This document shows positions 8,511-18,928 of a DNA stretch of 22,622 nucleotides, piece after piece (position 1 is the first letter of the stretch; each line of letters starts with the position of its first letter). The DNA lies in contig ML986940.1 in assembly GCA_010094045.1 (NCBI GenBank), forward strand, positions 1 to 22,622, given 5' to 3'. The stretch is from Lojkania enalia. Lineage: Eukaryota > Ascomycota > Dothideomycetes > Pleosporales. The notes beneath the pieces are model-generated. The model was given only the letters and a program-made list of their open reading frames with translations, was not told the origin of the DNA and searched no databases. The position numbers and the translations under genes were made by a program.

Positions 8511-11500
8511 TCAATCTAATTCAATCACTTCCTGCTTCATCTTGCCATTCACTCCTTGCCTACCCGTATTTACTTTGGATGGTGGTTTCGAATTCCCATT
8601 CGAGTTAACTAACGGAGCATTTATAGCGTGCACAGACGGCTGCTCCCCTAGTGGAATCTCTACGGCGCAGCCTATCACTGTCTTATGCAAAGCCCTCAAC
8701 GCATCGGGAACGCCATCCACCTCGGCAAGGATACTTGCACGAAGACCATACCAGCAATTTCCGGAACTCTTATACAATGTGTTTAAAGCGATCTTCAGGC
8801 TCTCGGGCCGGTGAAGATTGGGTGTGCGCTCGGGAGTTGGCCGGTCATTGAGCGGACGCCTCTCGTTGTCCTCGATATGCCAAAATACCTTGTTATCTTT
8901 CGGTTTTAGCCGCACATCGAAGGAACATAGAGGATTTCGATACTGAATGCGGTACTTGCCAAAGTCGTGGACGTGGATGCTAGGGTTGATAGTAGTGTTT
9001 AGATTCTCCCGTTCGAGTTCATCTAAGCAGTACAGAATCGGGCGTGTCATCAGAAGTGCTGAGCAGAACCGGTCAAGCGCATTGTCGTCTTCTAGGGGTA
9101 GACTTGGGGGTTTCGGACTTTGTCCGTTGATGATTTCTGTTAAAAAAATGTGTATGCGGTGATGAGGATTGTTCGCATTGAGATTTAGTGTAATGTTCTT
9201 CTCGTCGCTAAAATTGACGGTAGCGGTGCACTGCTTGCTGTACTGGAATTCGACTCGACCTAAGGATGATGACTTCAGTAGCATTTTACGCCTCTGCAAT
9301 GTGCTTGCGAAAGAACGTAGACGATCGATTTCCCGTAGACGCGCAGTTAGTTGATCGACTATTGGTTCTCCAAAGGGTGTGGACAGAAGTATGGCGAATG
9401 TTCCATTCTCCGAGAACGTGAAGTGATCTTGTTGTGAGCCGGACATGAGCTTCTGCATGTTCCTGGCCACGGATCTTACCATGGTTCCTGAAACGACGTG
9501 CCATACATTACAATAGTTTGACCTGAAGCCATGAAATGTAACGCAGAGTCCTGGTCCAAGCCACTGGTGTTCTTTTGCTCTAGAGACCAGTAGATCAGTA
9601 GTCGACAGTCTCAACACCCAGCCCCACAATGCGCTTTGCGTGCGGACCGCTGGCCGAGCAATAGCCGACAGTGAAACTTCTGAATTGAAGCCAAAGGGAA
9701 TATTCCTTGCTTGGAATTCCCGAATAGTGACACAGAAGGATATTTGCTGGACTGCAAGCCTTACTATGCCCGAGAGTGTGTCCCGGTTGATAAGCTTTTG
9801 ATGCTGCGTATCAGACTTCATAAGCTCAGCGTATTCGATGTTGGCTCCTGTAGTACCCAACTCCACAATCCACCAACTTTCACCGGAATGATCTACAATA
9901 GCAGCCAGTGTCCACTTTTTCCATCCATGAGGCCGGTAGAGTTGATATTGTAAGACATCTAGTTGCACTGCCTTCTTGACGACATCCAATCTCAATCCGT
10001 ATTTGTTCACCGGTCGCCATCCAAGCTGCTGCGCGTGTCGATAAACAAGGTCGTGGAGATTCCTTGACAATAAAAGGGTTACAATAGCGCCAAGAGGAGT
10101 TGGTTCTTTTGAGGAGTTGAGGTCATGCTCTGCTCGAGCCGAGAATGGAGTTAAAGGTCGCAGAGAATACCTCCCTGTTGTGGGTTCCACGCGCACATCG
10201 ATTGCGTTTTCTGCGGTTCCCAAGGATATCTCTAGAGCACACTTCCATGGTTCCGTTTCAGAAAGCGATGATTTGACTGTCATCTTAGGCGAAATCTTCT
10301 CTCGGGCAATCTGAAGTAGAAAGCTGACATGTAGCGCCATGACCCTTTTCAGCATCTGCTCCATGGACAGATTCTTCCAGTCAAACTTCAAATCGATATC
10401 TTTGACCTCCATGCCTTGCCGGAACCAGCGAACCGTTATTGAGGAGACTGGTGGCCCCCGCCATGATGGCTTTCCATTTTTAGGTTTGTTGCTGGACAAC
10501 CCAATCTCAATCCAACTCTTTTTACCAGGCCTATCGGTCCAGTACTGAATTACAAGGGATCGGTGGACAGGTTCAACTTTTAGTGATCCCGCCCAACCAG
10601 CTTGAAGGAGGTCATATGCTTGCGACTTGAGAGTCGCAATCTTATGAGTGAGGATGAAGTTATGAAGAAAATCATAGCATTCACACAAACCGGCTTGGCT
10701 TTGGTTTAATATCCAGTCCAGACGAGGTTTGAGTAGCCTGAGGAACCGGGCATCTGTGGGAATGGATGGGGCCGGCGAAAAGAGCAAGCGTAAATCAATA
10801 AAATGCCACTGGTCCGAGGTATCTTCAGTGAAAGAAAGCAAATCGAGCTCAAACTCTGATTCAACCACAAAGGTTACCTTTCCCGAATTGATGCGCCAAT
10901 TGCGTAGATGTGATGGAAGGTTCTCATGCACATTAAGCCGGATCGAAAGACTTGTGTTTAGATACCTGATCAAGGCGAGCGCATTTTTAGCGGTCATGGG
11001 TTCCGGCGGGATAAAACCAAGCTAGATGGATTAGTCACATCAAGAATACACGTACGGTTTAACACCTACATCAGGTATCCACGTAGCTTTTCCAGTCGAC
11101 AAGACCTCCAGCGCAGTCCGGATATCGGGATTGGGCTGTTTGGCGTTACCTAGAACGTCCTTTAGGTTCTGCATTTGCATGTCCACTTGGTCCATGTGCT
11201 GATGCTGTTCTCGTGCCCAAGTCACGATGTCCACAAGTTTTGCAATCTCTCCAGAAGATTTCTTGCCCCACTCAGCTAGAACGAGCAATTTTATGAACTT
11301 GGCCCGATTCTCCTGAGCAAATCGCAGTATCATAAGCTTCTTCTGCCGGTTTGCTTCGCTGTTGTCTACGAATCCATTGACATGTCCACCGACGCCATTG
11401 GTCAAGACGCCGTTTGATTGTTGGCTAACCTGGATCTCGGCCATGGCCTGCAGTAGCTCGTTGAGTTCATTGAAACTCTCCTGGCAAGTGCGTTGAAGAA

Positions 11501-11795
11501 GCTTGGAGAAAGGATGGTAGAAGTCGGAGGTGAGATGCATGATCTCTGGCGGCAGCTCTGCCATTTGTTCGGCGGCATGCGCGAACTGCACAAAGGCAGA
11601 AGTCAAGGTTCCATTGACTCCATATGTGTTGGTAGATCCGTCGGCGGGCGACGCGGGTGCCGCAGTGCTCTTGCTTTGAGAGTTCAAGTCGCCATTGATA
11701 AGCCTGCCGTCATGGGAGCGCTTCAGGCTCCCACCTTCATTCGGGCCTGTTGCCTCATCCGCGCCACTATTATTCATGATGAGAAGGCCTGGCAT
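8511..11795 (-). CDS. MED14: Mediator of RNA polymerase II transcription subunit 14
   Basis: MED14 (yeast Rgr1) is the backbone subunit that joins head, middle and tail of Mediator. I model two exons, 11,070-11,795 and 8,511-11,021, giving 1,078 aa, normal for filamentous fungi. Exon 1 carries the start of the conserved N-terminal domain, including LPPEIMHLTSDFYHPFSKLL and a helical stretch over RQKKLMILRFAQENRAKFIK. The junction reads KATWIPD|LGFIPPEP, a conserved MED14 segment. The 48-nt intron (11,022-11,069) has donor GTAGGT, branch GACTAAT and acceptor CATCTAG. The C-terminus keeps the WYGLRASILA-type motif. The start MPGLLIMNN at 11,795 is preferred because MED14 orthologues begin this way; an in-frame ATG at 11,939 would add 48 unconserved residues. 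Confidence 0.93.
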
Positions 11796-12760
11796 AGTCT
11801 GCCTTGGGTCGTCCAGGCTGTCGGCGCGCTCACCACTCCCTACGCTCGCCACGGGCCTCCCCGCTTCGCCCACCTCCTGCGTGGACGAGTACGCCGACTG
11901 TATTTTGAGGTGTGCAAAGTGGGCTGTGATGATGCGCACGGGATAGGGTTAGGGCGGCCTCAACTTGCAAGCGCTGGGCTACGGGTGGGTTTCGCGCCAG
12001 CGCGCGTTGGTGGGAGAGCGAACAAGAATTACAACGACCGGGGGTATGGGCCTTGGGCTGGTATAGCCGGTGGCGATGGAGTGGATAGCCGTAGGCGAAA
12101 GGCCGAGTGATGATGATGGGATGGCGGTGGTGGTGGTGGTGGGAGTGGGAGTGGAGAGGTGGTTATCTCATCGTTAGGCCGGGCTGGTAGTTGCGGCCGT
12201 TGTTCCTGCTATTGCGCGCAAAAGTGAAATACGGTGAAACGGCAAGGGCATGCGCACGAAAGACGGTATGCTACCCAGGCTGGGACTGCAATAGCGGCGG
12301 CGGCGATGGGCGATGGGCGATAAGTGAAAGGCGAAGGGCGATAGCGGAGGGGGTAGGTTAGTGATGCAGGCGACGGAAGGGGAATGGGGAAAGTAGACGG
12401 GACGGCCAGGGCAGGGCAGCGGTGGGCGACCCTGCTAGGACTGAGAGGGAGGCCTTGGCACGCGTTCAGCCTTGGCCTTCGCCACTACCTACTACGCACG
12501 TGACAAACCTTTGGGTGGCATGCACCGTGCACGAGACTTCCTCCCTGCTTGCCCAGGTGCCCTCTCAACCTGATTCTTCCATCCCCTTCCTCTCTCCCTT
12601 CATCCTCGTACATAGATAGCATTCGCTACTCCCCGTCCGCTCCCTTCTTCATATCGCCCTTCATAACCCGTCACTCTGCATCTCCGTGCGCCCGTCTCGC
12701 CCAGCAGCGCGCCATGTTCCTCCCGTGGTAGCACCTTGTACCCACCAATCAGCGCGCACC
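11796..12760. promoter_or_regulatory. Divergent upstream region of MED14 and ATG22
   Basis: This 965-bp stretch lies between two divergent start codons. It holds a (GGT)n microsatellite at about 12,123-12,155, a run of GGCGATG/GGCGAAG-type repeats at about 12,296-12,350, a CACGTG box (12,497-12,502) followed by AC, and a CT-rich tract at 12,541-12,670 just ahead of ATG22. Open frames crossing it show no protein family. Regulatory roles are inferred from position only. Confidence 0.5.
12123..12155 (+). repeat. GGT trinucleotide microsatellite
   Basis: The tract is built from repeated GGT units passing into GGGAGT units. It lies upstream of MED14 in non-coding DNA and could vary in length between strains. 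Confidence 0.7.
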
Positions 12761-14903
12761 ATGCCACCGCGAGGAGTTCCTTCTCCAATCAGCCGGCCGG
12801 AGCTCCTTCGCCATGCCTCCGCCCTCTCAAAGGCCTCAGTGCCTTCGTCGTCGCAGTCCAACGAGGCCGATGACGAGCAGAGCATTTCTGACCAGGCCTC
12901 CCCCCAAATGGACTCGCAGCGTTCCCCGCCCGCCTATGCGGGCGAGGATACACGCCCGACTAGCGACAAGGAGTTGTCTGGCTTCTACATGTATGGCTGG
13001 GCCGCCGAGGTAGGCCCCCGCTATCCAACGATGCTCCAGAGACCGAGTGTGCTCACTAGTTTCCTAGGTGTTCGTAGTATGCGGCATCGGTAAGAAGCAC
13101 ACTGACCTTTTCCCCCTCCCCCGCCCGCGCAAACTAACGCCCGTTCCTCCTCCAGGCTCCTTCATCCCTGTCACGCTCGAGCAGCTGGCGCGTGAGAATG
13201 GAGTCCTCCTGTCTGACCGCAAGACACCTTGCAAAGTGGGCCTCCACTCCAGTGCCCACCCCTCCATGTCGCTGACCTGGAATCCGGAGAAAGGCCAATG
13301 CATTGTCCGCATCCTGGGGCTGGACATCAATACCACCAGCTTCGCCATGTACACCTTCTCAATCAGTGTCCTGATCCAGGCACTCTTGATCATATCCATG
13401 TCTGGCGCTGCCGACCACGGCCGCTTCAGGAAGGCCTTCCTACTTTGGTTTGCCTTTATAGGCTCAGTATCGACCATGCTTTTCTTGCCCGTTGTGCCTA
13501 GGGTCTACATACTGGGTGCTTTTTTTGCTATAGTTGCGAATACTTGCTTTGGCGCTTCATTCGTTCTGTTAAACTCCTTTCTCCCGCTTCTGGTCCGCCA
13601 TCATCCAACCGTTCGATACGGTTACAGCTCTGAAGAATCGTCGCGCATGGAGGATGAAGACCGAGATGGGTTGATCCAGCCGTCCATCATTCACAATACC
13701 CATTATTCCAATCACCTCACAGCAGAGGAGAACGTGCTTGATGGCGTAGCAGACACAATGACGGCACTCTTACCTCGCTCAGAACCGTCTGCCGCAAATC
13801 TTACGGTTCCAAATCCAGTATCGCGAGCATCGACCTCAAAGGAACTGGCTCTCTCTACCAAAATCTCGTCTTATGGGATCGCCATCGGCTACATCGCTGC
13901 TTTGCTCGTCCAAACAGCGTCAGTATTGATCGTGATTGCTTTCCGCTCATCCACATTTGGTCTTCGGTTCGTCCTATTTGTAATAGGAGCATGGTGGTTC
14001 ATCTTCAGCATTCCTACCGCGTTATGGCTCCGTCCGCGACCCGGCCCTCCCCTGAGCCTCGAGCATTCGACAAATTCCCAGGCTTGCGTAGCCTACTTCA
14101 CTTACTCTTGGAAATCCCTTGGACGAACCGTATTGCATGTTCGGCTCCTAAAAGATGTACTACTCTTCCTTGCTGCATGGTTCCTGCTTTCCGACAGCAT
14201 CGCTACTGTTTCGGGCACCGCAGTGCTCTTTGCGAAAACGACCCTGGGAATGAGCTATGCTATGCTAGCTCTTATAAACGTAATAGCCACTGTCTCCGGA
14301 GTTGTAGGTGCTTTTTCCTGGTCTCGAATTTCCATCTATATGCGCCTTGCGCCCTCGCAGACTATTCTTACATGTATTGCGCTGTTCGAAATAATACCCA
14401 TCTATGGGCTACTTGGTTATATCCCTGCTATTCAACGCTTTGGCATGTTCGGTTTGCAACAGCAGTGGGAGATGTATCCCCTTGGGGCCGTTTATGGGTT
14501 TGTCTTGGGCGGACTAAGTAGTTACTGCAGGAGCCTGTATGGCGAATTGATTCCACCGGGCTTTGAAGCGGCATTTTATGCGCTGTATGCTATCACGGAC
14601 AAAGGTAGTAGTGTCTTCGGACCGGCAATCGTCGGCGCCATCATAGACGCTACGGGGGAAATCAGACCGGTAGGCAAATCTTTTGCATTCATGCCAATGA
14701 TATTGTGCTAACTCGACTAGGCATTTTGGTTCCTCGCCGTACTGATTGGGTTGCCGTTTCCAATCATGCTTCTCGTCGACGTAGAGCGCGGGAGAGCCGA
14801 AGGCATTACATTGGCTCGGGAACTTGAAGAGTTAAACAAACCTAAACATGATGGAGAGGTTGAAAGAGGAGAGGACACGCATACTACTCGTTTACTTTCT
14901 TGA
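12761..14903 (+). CDS. ATG22: Autophagy-related protein 22, vacuolar amino-acid effluxer
   Basis: ATG22 is a multi-pass vacuolar membrane protein of the major-facilitator type that exports amino acids released when autophagic bodies are degraded. I model four exons: 12,761-13,009, 13,068-13,089, 13,156-14,669 and 14,721-14,903, giving 655 aa. The family signature begins at [15 protein letters not shown], continues through VFVVCGIG encoded by the 22-nt exon 2, then [21 protein letters not shown] hydrophilic loop at about residues 240-325, with an acidic E/D cluster near its start, separates the two membrane halves. The last exon encodes the final membrane helix and a charged tail. Introns (58, 66 and 51 nt) have GTAGGC, GTAAGA and GTAGGC donors; intron 2 has an ACTAAC branch. 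The start at 12,761 has an A at -3 and opens MPPRGVPSP; an in-frame ATG at 12,686 is possible but less likely. Confidence 0.93.
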
Positions 14904-15169
14904 TGTTGAAGATCGGCATTGATAAAATCTTCGCATTTTCGGGAGTTTGCGTTAGGTGTCATAGAATTTAGAGGCTCCGATATATATTTTGAAATTTCCT
15001 CGCATATCATTGGCTGATTATAGTATAGTACATGTGGTGTATCCATGTGTAGGTATTTCTATACGTCTTTGAGACAGATGACTCCATGCTTGGAGTCCGC
15101 CAGGCACCATGGCCCCTTGCCATCTAAATTGCAGCCTTGCTGCTGCACAACACACACCCCACAAAACCA
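14904..15169. other. Convergent 3' region between ATG22 and HOP2
   Basis: The two genes end tail to tail 266 bp apart, so this should hold both polyadenylation sites. The sequence is moderately AT-rich with no recognisable gene. Confidence 0.6.
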
Positions 15170-16152
15170 TTACTCTCCGTAATCTTCGAATCCTAAAAGC
15201 GCTCTCACATCTCCCTTTTTCTGCCCTTCCGGCAACACATCCTCGATTAACTTCCATATCTCCCCCGCAATCTTCTCCCTCCTCTTCGCAATAGCGGCCC
15301 ACTTCGTCCATTCACTCTCCACGTCATTCTTCTCCTTCTTCGTGATATTCTTTGCTTTTCCAGCCTTGAAGCTCGCCAATCTATCCACTATTTCCTTCTT
15401 CTCAATGCCGAGACACTGGATCGAGGCGATGAGGTCGGAGGTCGAGAGTGTGGAGTTTAGGGACGATAGTGCGATGCGGAGGGTTTTTGTGGCTGCTTGA
15501 AGATCGGCAGTTTGGGTGCGGAGGCTGCTAATTGTGGCGTCGAGGTCGGCGATCTGGGAGGGGATTATGGAGTCTGGGCACTAAATTGGTTAGTGCGGAT
15601 TCGGTGATAGGGCGCTGGAAAATAAGGCATAAAACCTGTAGAGCATGGTACACGATCTGTTTTCCTATCATAGGTCAATAATATCATTGCGTAGGCCAGA
15701 GGAGATTCGTACCGGCTGGGCGTCCCTCGATCTCGCTGCGCTCATGAAGATCTTTGAGGATCTTAGCTGCGGCAGCTATTCTTTGATCAGCGAGTAATTG
15801 GTGTTTATGAAACGTATTCGTTACAAACCCTTTGTCACTTTGTTGTGGAGATTGGCCGAGACGTCGGTGGCCTTTCGAACGTAAGTCAATGTACAGTTAT
15901 ATGTACATCCTAAAGCTATGCCTACCGAATACGGACGACTAGATGGAGAGCGCTAACAGTTAGATTGTGACCCCAAACACAGTGTTCCCAAAGAGAGAAT
16001 GAAGATACTCACTTTTGTTTACCTGCAACGCTCATGTCGGCTACCTTTCATCAAACTCGGGCGCGGACTGGTGACTTACGTAGATAGTTTAGGACAGCGG
16101 CAGCTGCTTCATTCGCCCTAACTTTCTCTGCTTTCTCTTTACGCGGTGCCAT
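15170..16152 (-). CDS. HOP2: Homologous-pairing protein 2 (HOP2/TBPIP), seven exons
   Basis: HOP2 works with MND1 to help Dmc1/Rad51 pair homologous chromosomes in meiosis. I reconstruct exons 16,080-16,152, 16,013-16,022, 15,926-15,938, 15,829-15,871, 15,713-15,775, 15,636-15,664 and 15,170-15,580: 642 nt, 213 aa, the normal length. All junctions keep frame and rebuild the family's N-terminal winged helix: YLRKQNRPYSATDVSANLHN, then KVTKAAAAKILKDLHE, then AGKQIVYHAL. The last exon gives a coiled coil (IADLDATISSLRTQTADL) and the C-terminal helices ending in GFEDYGE. The six introns are 57, 74, 54, 53, 48 and 55 nt, all GT-AG. Exons 2 and 3 are only 10 and 13 nt. The gene converges with ATG22 (266 bp apart). 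A CACGTG at 16,271-16,276 lies upstream. Confidence 0.9.
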
Positions 16153-16399
16153 GGTTATAATTACTTGGTCCAGGATGCTACAGACTATACGAAATTGCAG
16201 GGGTGAAATAGTGTGGTGAGACATGCCAAAGGCCCTTGCGCAAGAGGAAAGAGCCAAAGGGACGCGAAAACACGTGATTGACATTTATGATCCGGACGAT
16301 CTTAGGGATAAGCTCGGCTGTATAATTCCTGCGCACCTATGCCAGCACGTCTATGCGCCAAATAATCGCGATTTCTCTCCACACTAGCTATTTGCTAGG

Positions 16400-16706
16400 G
16401 ATACTTGCGAACAGGCAATTCAGCTAGCTGTCAGCCATTATTACGCAGGTCTCTATCCTAGTAAACGAGCTGCGACAAAGGCCTACAACGTCCCTGAACT
16501 GACCTTACGAAATCGCCTGAATGGCGCGACAAATGGCACGACCAGCCATAACACCAGCAGCGGCTAACCTCTTCAAGAAGAATTCTTGGTTGAATGGATA
16601 CTAGAAGAAGATGCGTACGCCTTCCCCTTCATATGCTCGAGCCTACGAAATGGCTAATCGAATCTTCCGAATGAATAGCGATCAAAAACTGATCAGCAAG
16701 CTCTAA
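16400..16706 (+). pseudogene. Remnant of pogo/Fot1-type transposase, N-terminal DNA-binding part
   Basis: Translating this stretch gives the psq/CENP-B-type helix-turn-helix of fungal pogo/Fot1 transposases: AIQLAVSHYYAGLYPSKRAA, then TKAYNVPELTLRNRLNG, then EEFLVEWILEEDA and, in another frame, YARAYEMANRIFRMN. The frame shifts at least twice (near 16,555-16,570 and 16,620-16,635) and stops occur within it. There is no DDE catalytic core downstream, so it cannot encode an active enzyme. Unlike the AT-rich blocks, base composition is near that of the genes. Confidence 0.8.
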
Positions 16707-16819
16707 CGTGTTCTATCACTCAGCGGCCCACCACACCAAAATCAATGCGCGTTTTTGAACGATAGCACCACAACAATAGAATAAAATACGCCAGAATTCT
16801 ACAGAGAGCTTTCTTAAGC

Positions 16820-17040
16820 ACTTGTGCACTAATTCCTCCTATGGCCTACAATGTGGCACTTAGAGTACGTCGGTGGTGCGCGTTGGCGCATAGGATCACA
16901 GAATCTCTCCTCCACCTCCCGCTCCTTACTTTCGACCTCTGCAGCTAGGCGCTTGCCTTCCTTTACCTATAGAGCTTCTCCCTGAGCAATATACCTACGA
17001 GGATTCTGGTCCTTCTATCTATAACGCTAATTTGCTGCCC
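16820..17040 (-). pseudogene. Remnant of a DNA-transposon protein C-terminal tail with zinc knuckle
   Basis: Read on the minus strand this gives a charged helix (VKEGKRLAAEVESKEREVEE) followed by a knuckle-like motif, YSKCHIVGHRRN-stop-C, where the first position would be C in an intact CxxC...GH...C knuckle. Such tails end many fungal pogo/Fot1 transposases. The remnant lies on the strand opposite to the N-terminal piece at 16,400-16,706, so they are not halves of one collinear gene. Stops interrupt it. Confidence 0.6.
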
Positions 17041-17138
17041 TAAGCTGTATATTTTTATATACTAGTAGGACAGCTATTATATAGCTAGCCAGTATCCTTT
17101 AATAAGCTGATTAAGGTGTAACGGCCTATGGTAGGTCT

Positions 17139-17417
17139 TGTAACGATGCGAAGAAATCGTTCCACGAAAAGCTTCACATGCAACCTTATCCCAAAGTTTT
17201 TCGCTTATCTTATCCTACCCCCGGCTCCGCCCCTTTTCCCATCCGTATATAGTTGCACACTCCCTTGTAAGTAGCTCGGTAGTTTTTCTATATCCTTTCG
17301 TATCAGACCTATAGGTATTAATAGAATTCCTAGGTCCCTAAACCCCTACGCACTCTTATATGCCTCTGAGTGGATTCGTGCTATATTCAGACCTATTATC
17401 TTACCTACGCCGTTATA
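17139..17417 (+). repeat. Long terminal repeat copy 1 (279 bp), lightly mutated
   Basis: This segment starts TGTAACG and ends CGTTATA (originally probably CGTTACA), the short inverted ends of an LTR. Its reverse complement matches 18,650-18,928 along the full length, and both copies are exactly 279 bp. Copy 1 keeps CA and TG dinucleotides and so has escaped most RIP. A second TGTAACG lies 22 bp upstream, at 17,117. Whether this is a 5' LTR or a solo LTR is not settled. Confidence 0.82.
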
Positions 17418-18649
17418 TTATATAGAAAAACTTAATACTACTAGTAATAGTCTCTTTAATAATATTGTATTGATTATTTATTTAAATATATTTAAGTCTA
17501 AAATATATCTAATTTAGTTTAGATTATAATATTTATATACTATTAAATTAAATTATTTAATTATCTAGATAGGATCTTAAAAATCTTCTATTAACTAAAG
17601 TCTTTAAGTTTAGAACTTCCTATCTCCTATAATTAGGATTACTTTTAGAAAAGCTGTATAGAGTATACCCAGGTAGAAACTTAGAGACTACTAATAATCT
17701 ATTAGAATTAGAGGTAACTGCCGATATCTAACTATAATTTACTTTCTAATTTCTATACTAGAACTAATATATATATAAGTTATAGTAAAAGTAAGCTTCT
17801 ATCTATATATATAGAATAACTATTACCTCCTATAAAAAGACCTATAATAGGTAGACCCTTTTCTATAAGGCTTATAGTAAAGAATCTATCTAATTTAGAG
17901 GGGAATTAAAGTAAACTAACTCTTAAAGAATAAATTATAATTTTATAAGAGAAGATTATATATCTAATATAATAGAAAACTATTAGTTCTAATTAACCTC
18001 TATAAACTACTAAATTAGTACTAATAATATATTAAGAAACTTTTATAACTTCTCTAGTAAGAAACTTTTTAGCTATCTTTAAGCCCCCTTAAACCTACTT
18101 TACTAAATATATACTTAAGATTAAAAGTCTTATAAATAGTAGTAAACTAATATTTAAATAATAATAAGCTTTAATTTTAGACTAACTTAAGATTAATATA
18201 AATTACTATTAAATAGAGTATATATATATATAGTATTAGTATAAGAATATACCTCTAGTATTATAAAAGAGTATTTAGAGCTAAAATATCTAGTTAAATT
18301 AGACTAGTATTATTTTAAAAATACTAAAGAAATAATTTTACTTCTATAATTATATTTTATTATAAATAATAAAGAGATAGAGGTATAATAGATATTTTAG
18401 GTTCTAAAAATAAATAAGAGAGAAGTATTCTTAACTATTAAAGCTTACTTTATTAGTATAGTTATTAGAGGATCTATATTCTAATCTAAGTAGTTCTTCT
18501 ACTTATAGAATAAGATTCTTTTTAACTTAAGAATATTAAACTTTAACTTTAAACTTATATAGAAGAACTCTTTTAATACTATAATCGCCTATTTAATAGC
18601 CTATAATATAAAAAGGAGAAGTATTTTTAATCTTCTAAAATAAACTATT
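17418..18649. other. RIP-degraded DNA between inverted LTRs, unidentified
   Basis: These 1,232 bp lie between the two inverted LTR copies. The sequence is extremely AT-rich with almost no CA or TG. The plus strand from about 18,240 to 18,640 translates into a stretch where many stops could be mutated R, Q or W codons, suggesting a dead coding region, but I recognise no domain. If LTR copy 1 is a 5' LTR, this would be the leader and gag region of that element. Confidence 0.5.
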
Positions 18650-18928
18650 TATAATAGTATAAGTAAGATAATAGGTCTAAATATAGTACAAATCTACTTA
18701 GAGGTATATAGGAGTATATAGGGGTTTAGGGACCTAGAAATTCTATTAATACCTATAGGCCTTATATAAAAGAATATAGAAGAACTACTAAGCTACTTAT
18801 AAGGGAGTATATAACTATATATAGAAGGGAAAAGAGGCGGAGTTAGAGGTAAAATAAGATAAGCGAAAAGCTTTAAGATAGAGTTATATATAAAGCTTTT
18901 CGTAGAACGATTTCTTTATATTATTATA
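18650..18928 (-). repeat. Long terminal repeat copy 2 (279 bp), heavily RIPed
   Basis: This is the reverse complement of LTR copy 1, same length. At the 18,650 end 5 of 18 bases differ and at the 18,928 end 6 of 12 differ, all C-to-T or G-to-A. It lies on the minus strand, downstream of the Gypsy pol remnant and in the right orientation to be its 3' LTR. Directly inside it, minus strand, is a polypurine run (AAGGAGGGGGG, about 18,932-18,942), as expected of the plus-strand primer tract. Confidence 0.85.

Noticed and set aside
11493..12110. 205-codon plus-strand open frame antisense to the start of MED14
   Set aside because: It overlaps the MED14 coding exon on the other strand and shows no protein family; the MED14 frame explains the sequence.
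12296..12350. GGCGATG-like short repeats as a protein-binding array
   Set aside because: The units are degenerate and unevenly spaced, and match no binding site I can name; simple-sequence drift in a promoter is enough to explain them.
12686..12760. Upstream in-frame ATG that would lengthen ATG22 by 25 residues
   Set aside because: The extension is a low-complexity translation of promoter-like DNA; the ATG at 12,761 has better context and a start typical for the family.
13064..13477. 137-codon minus-strand open frame across ATG22 exon 3
   Set aside because: It is a shadow of the ATG22 membrane-protein frame, with no independent features.
17117..17139. TGTAACG at 17,117 as the true left end of the LTR
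   Set aside because: The partner LTR aligns cleanly and ends at the position matching 17,139, where both copies become exactly 279 bp; the extra 22 bp have only a weak counterpart there.
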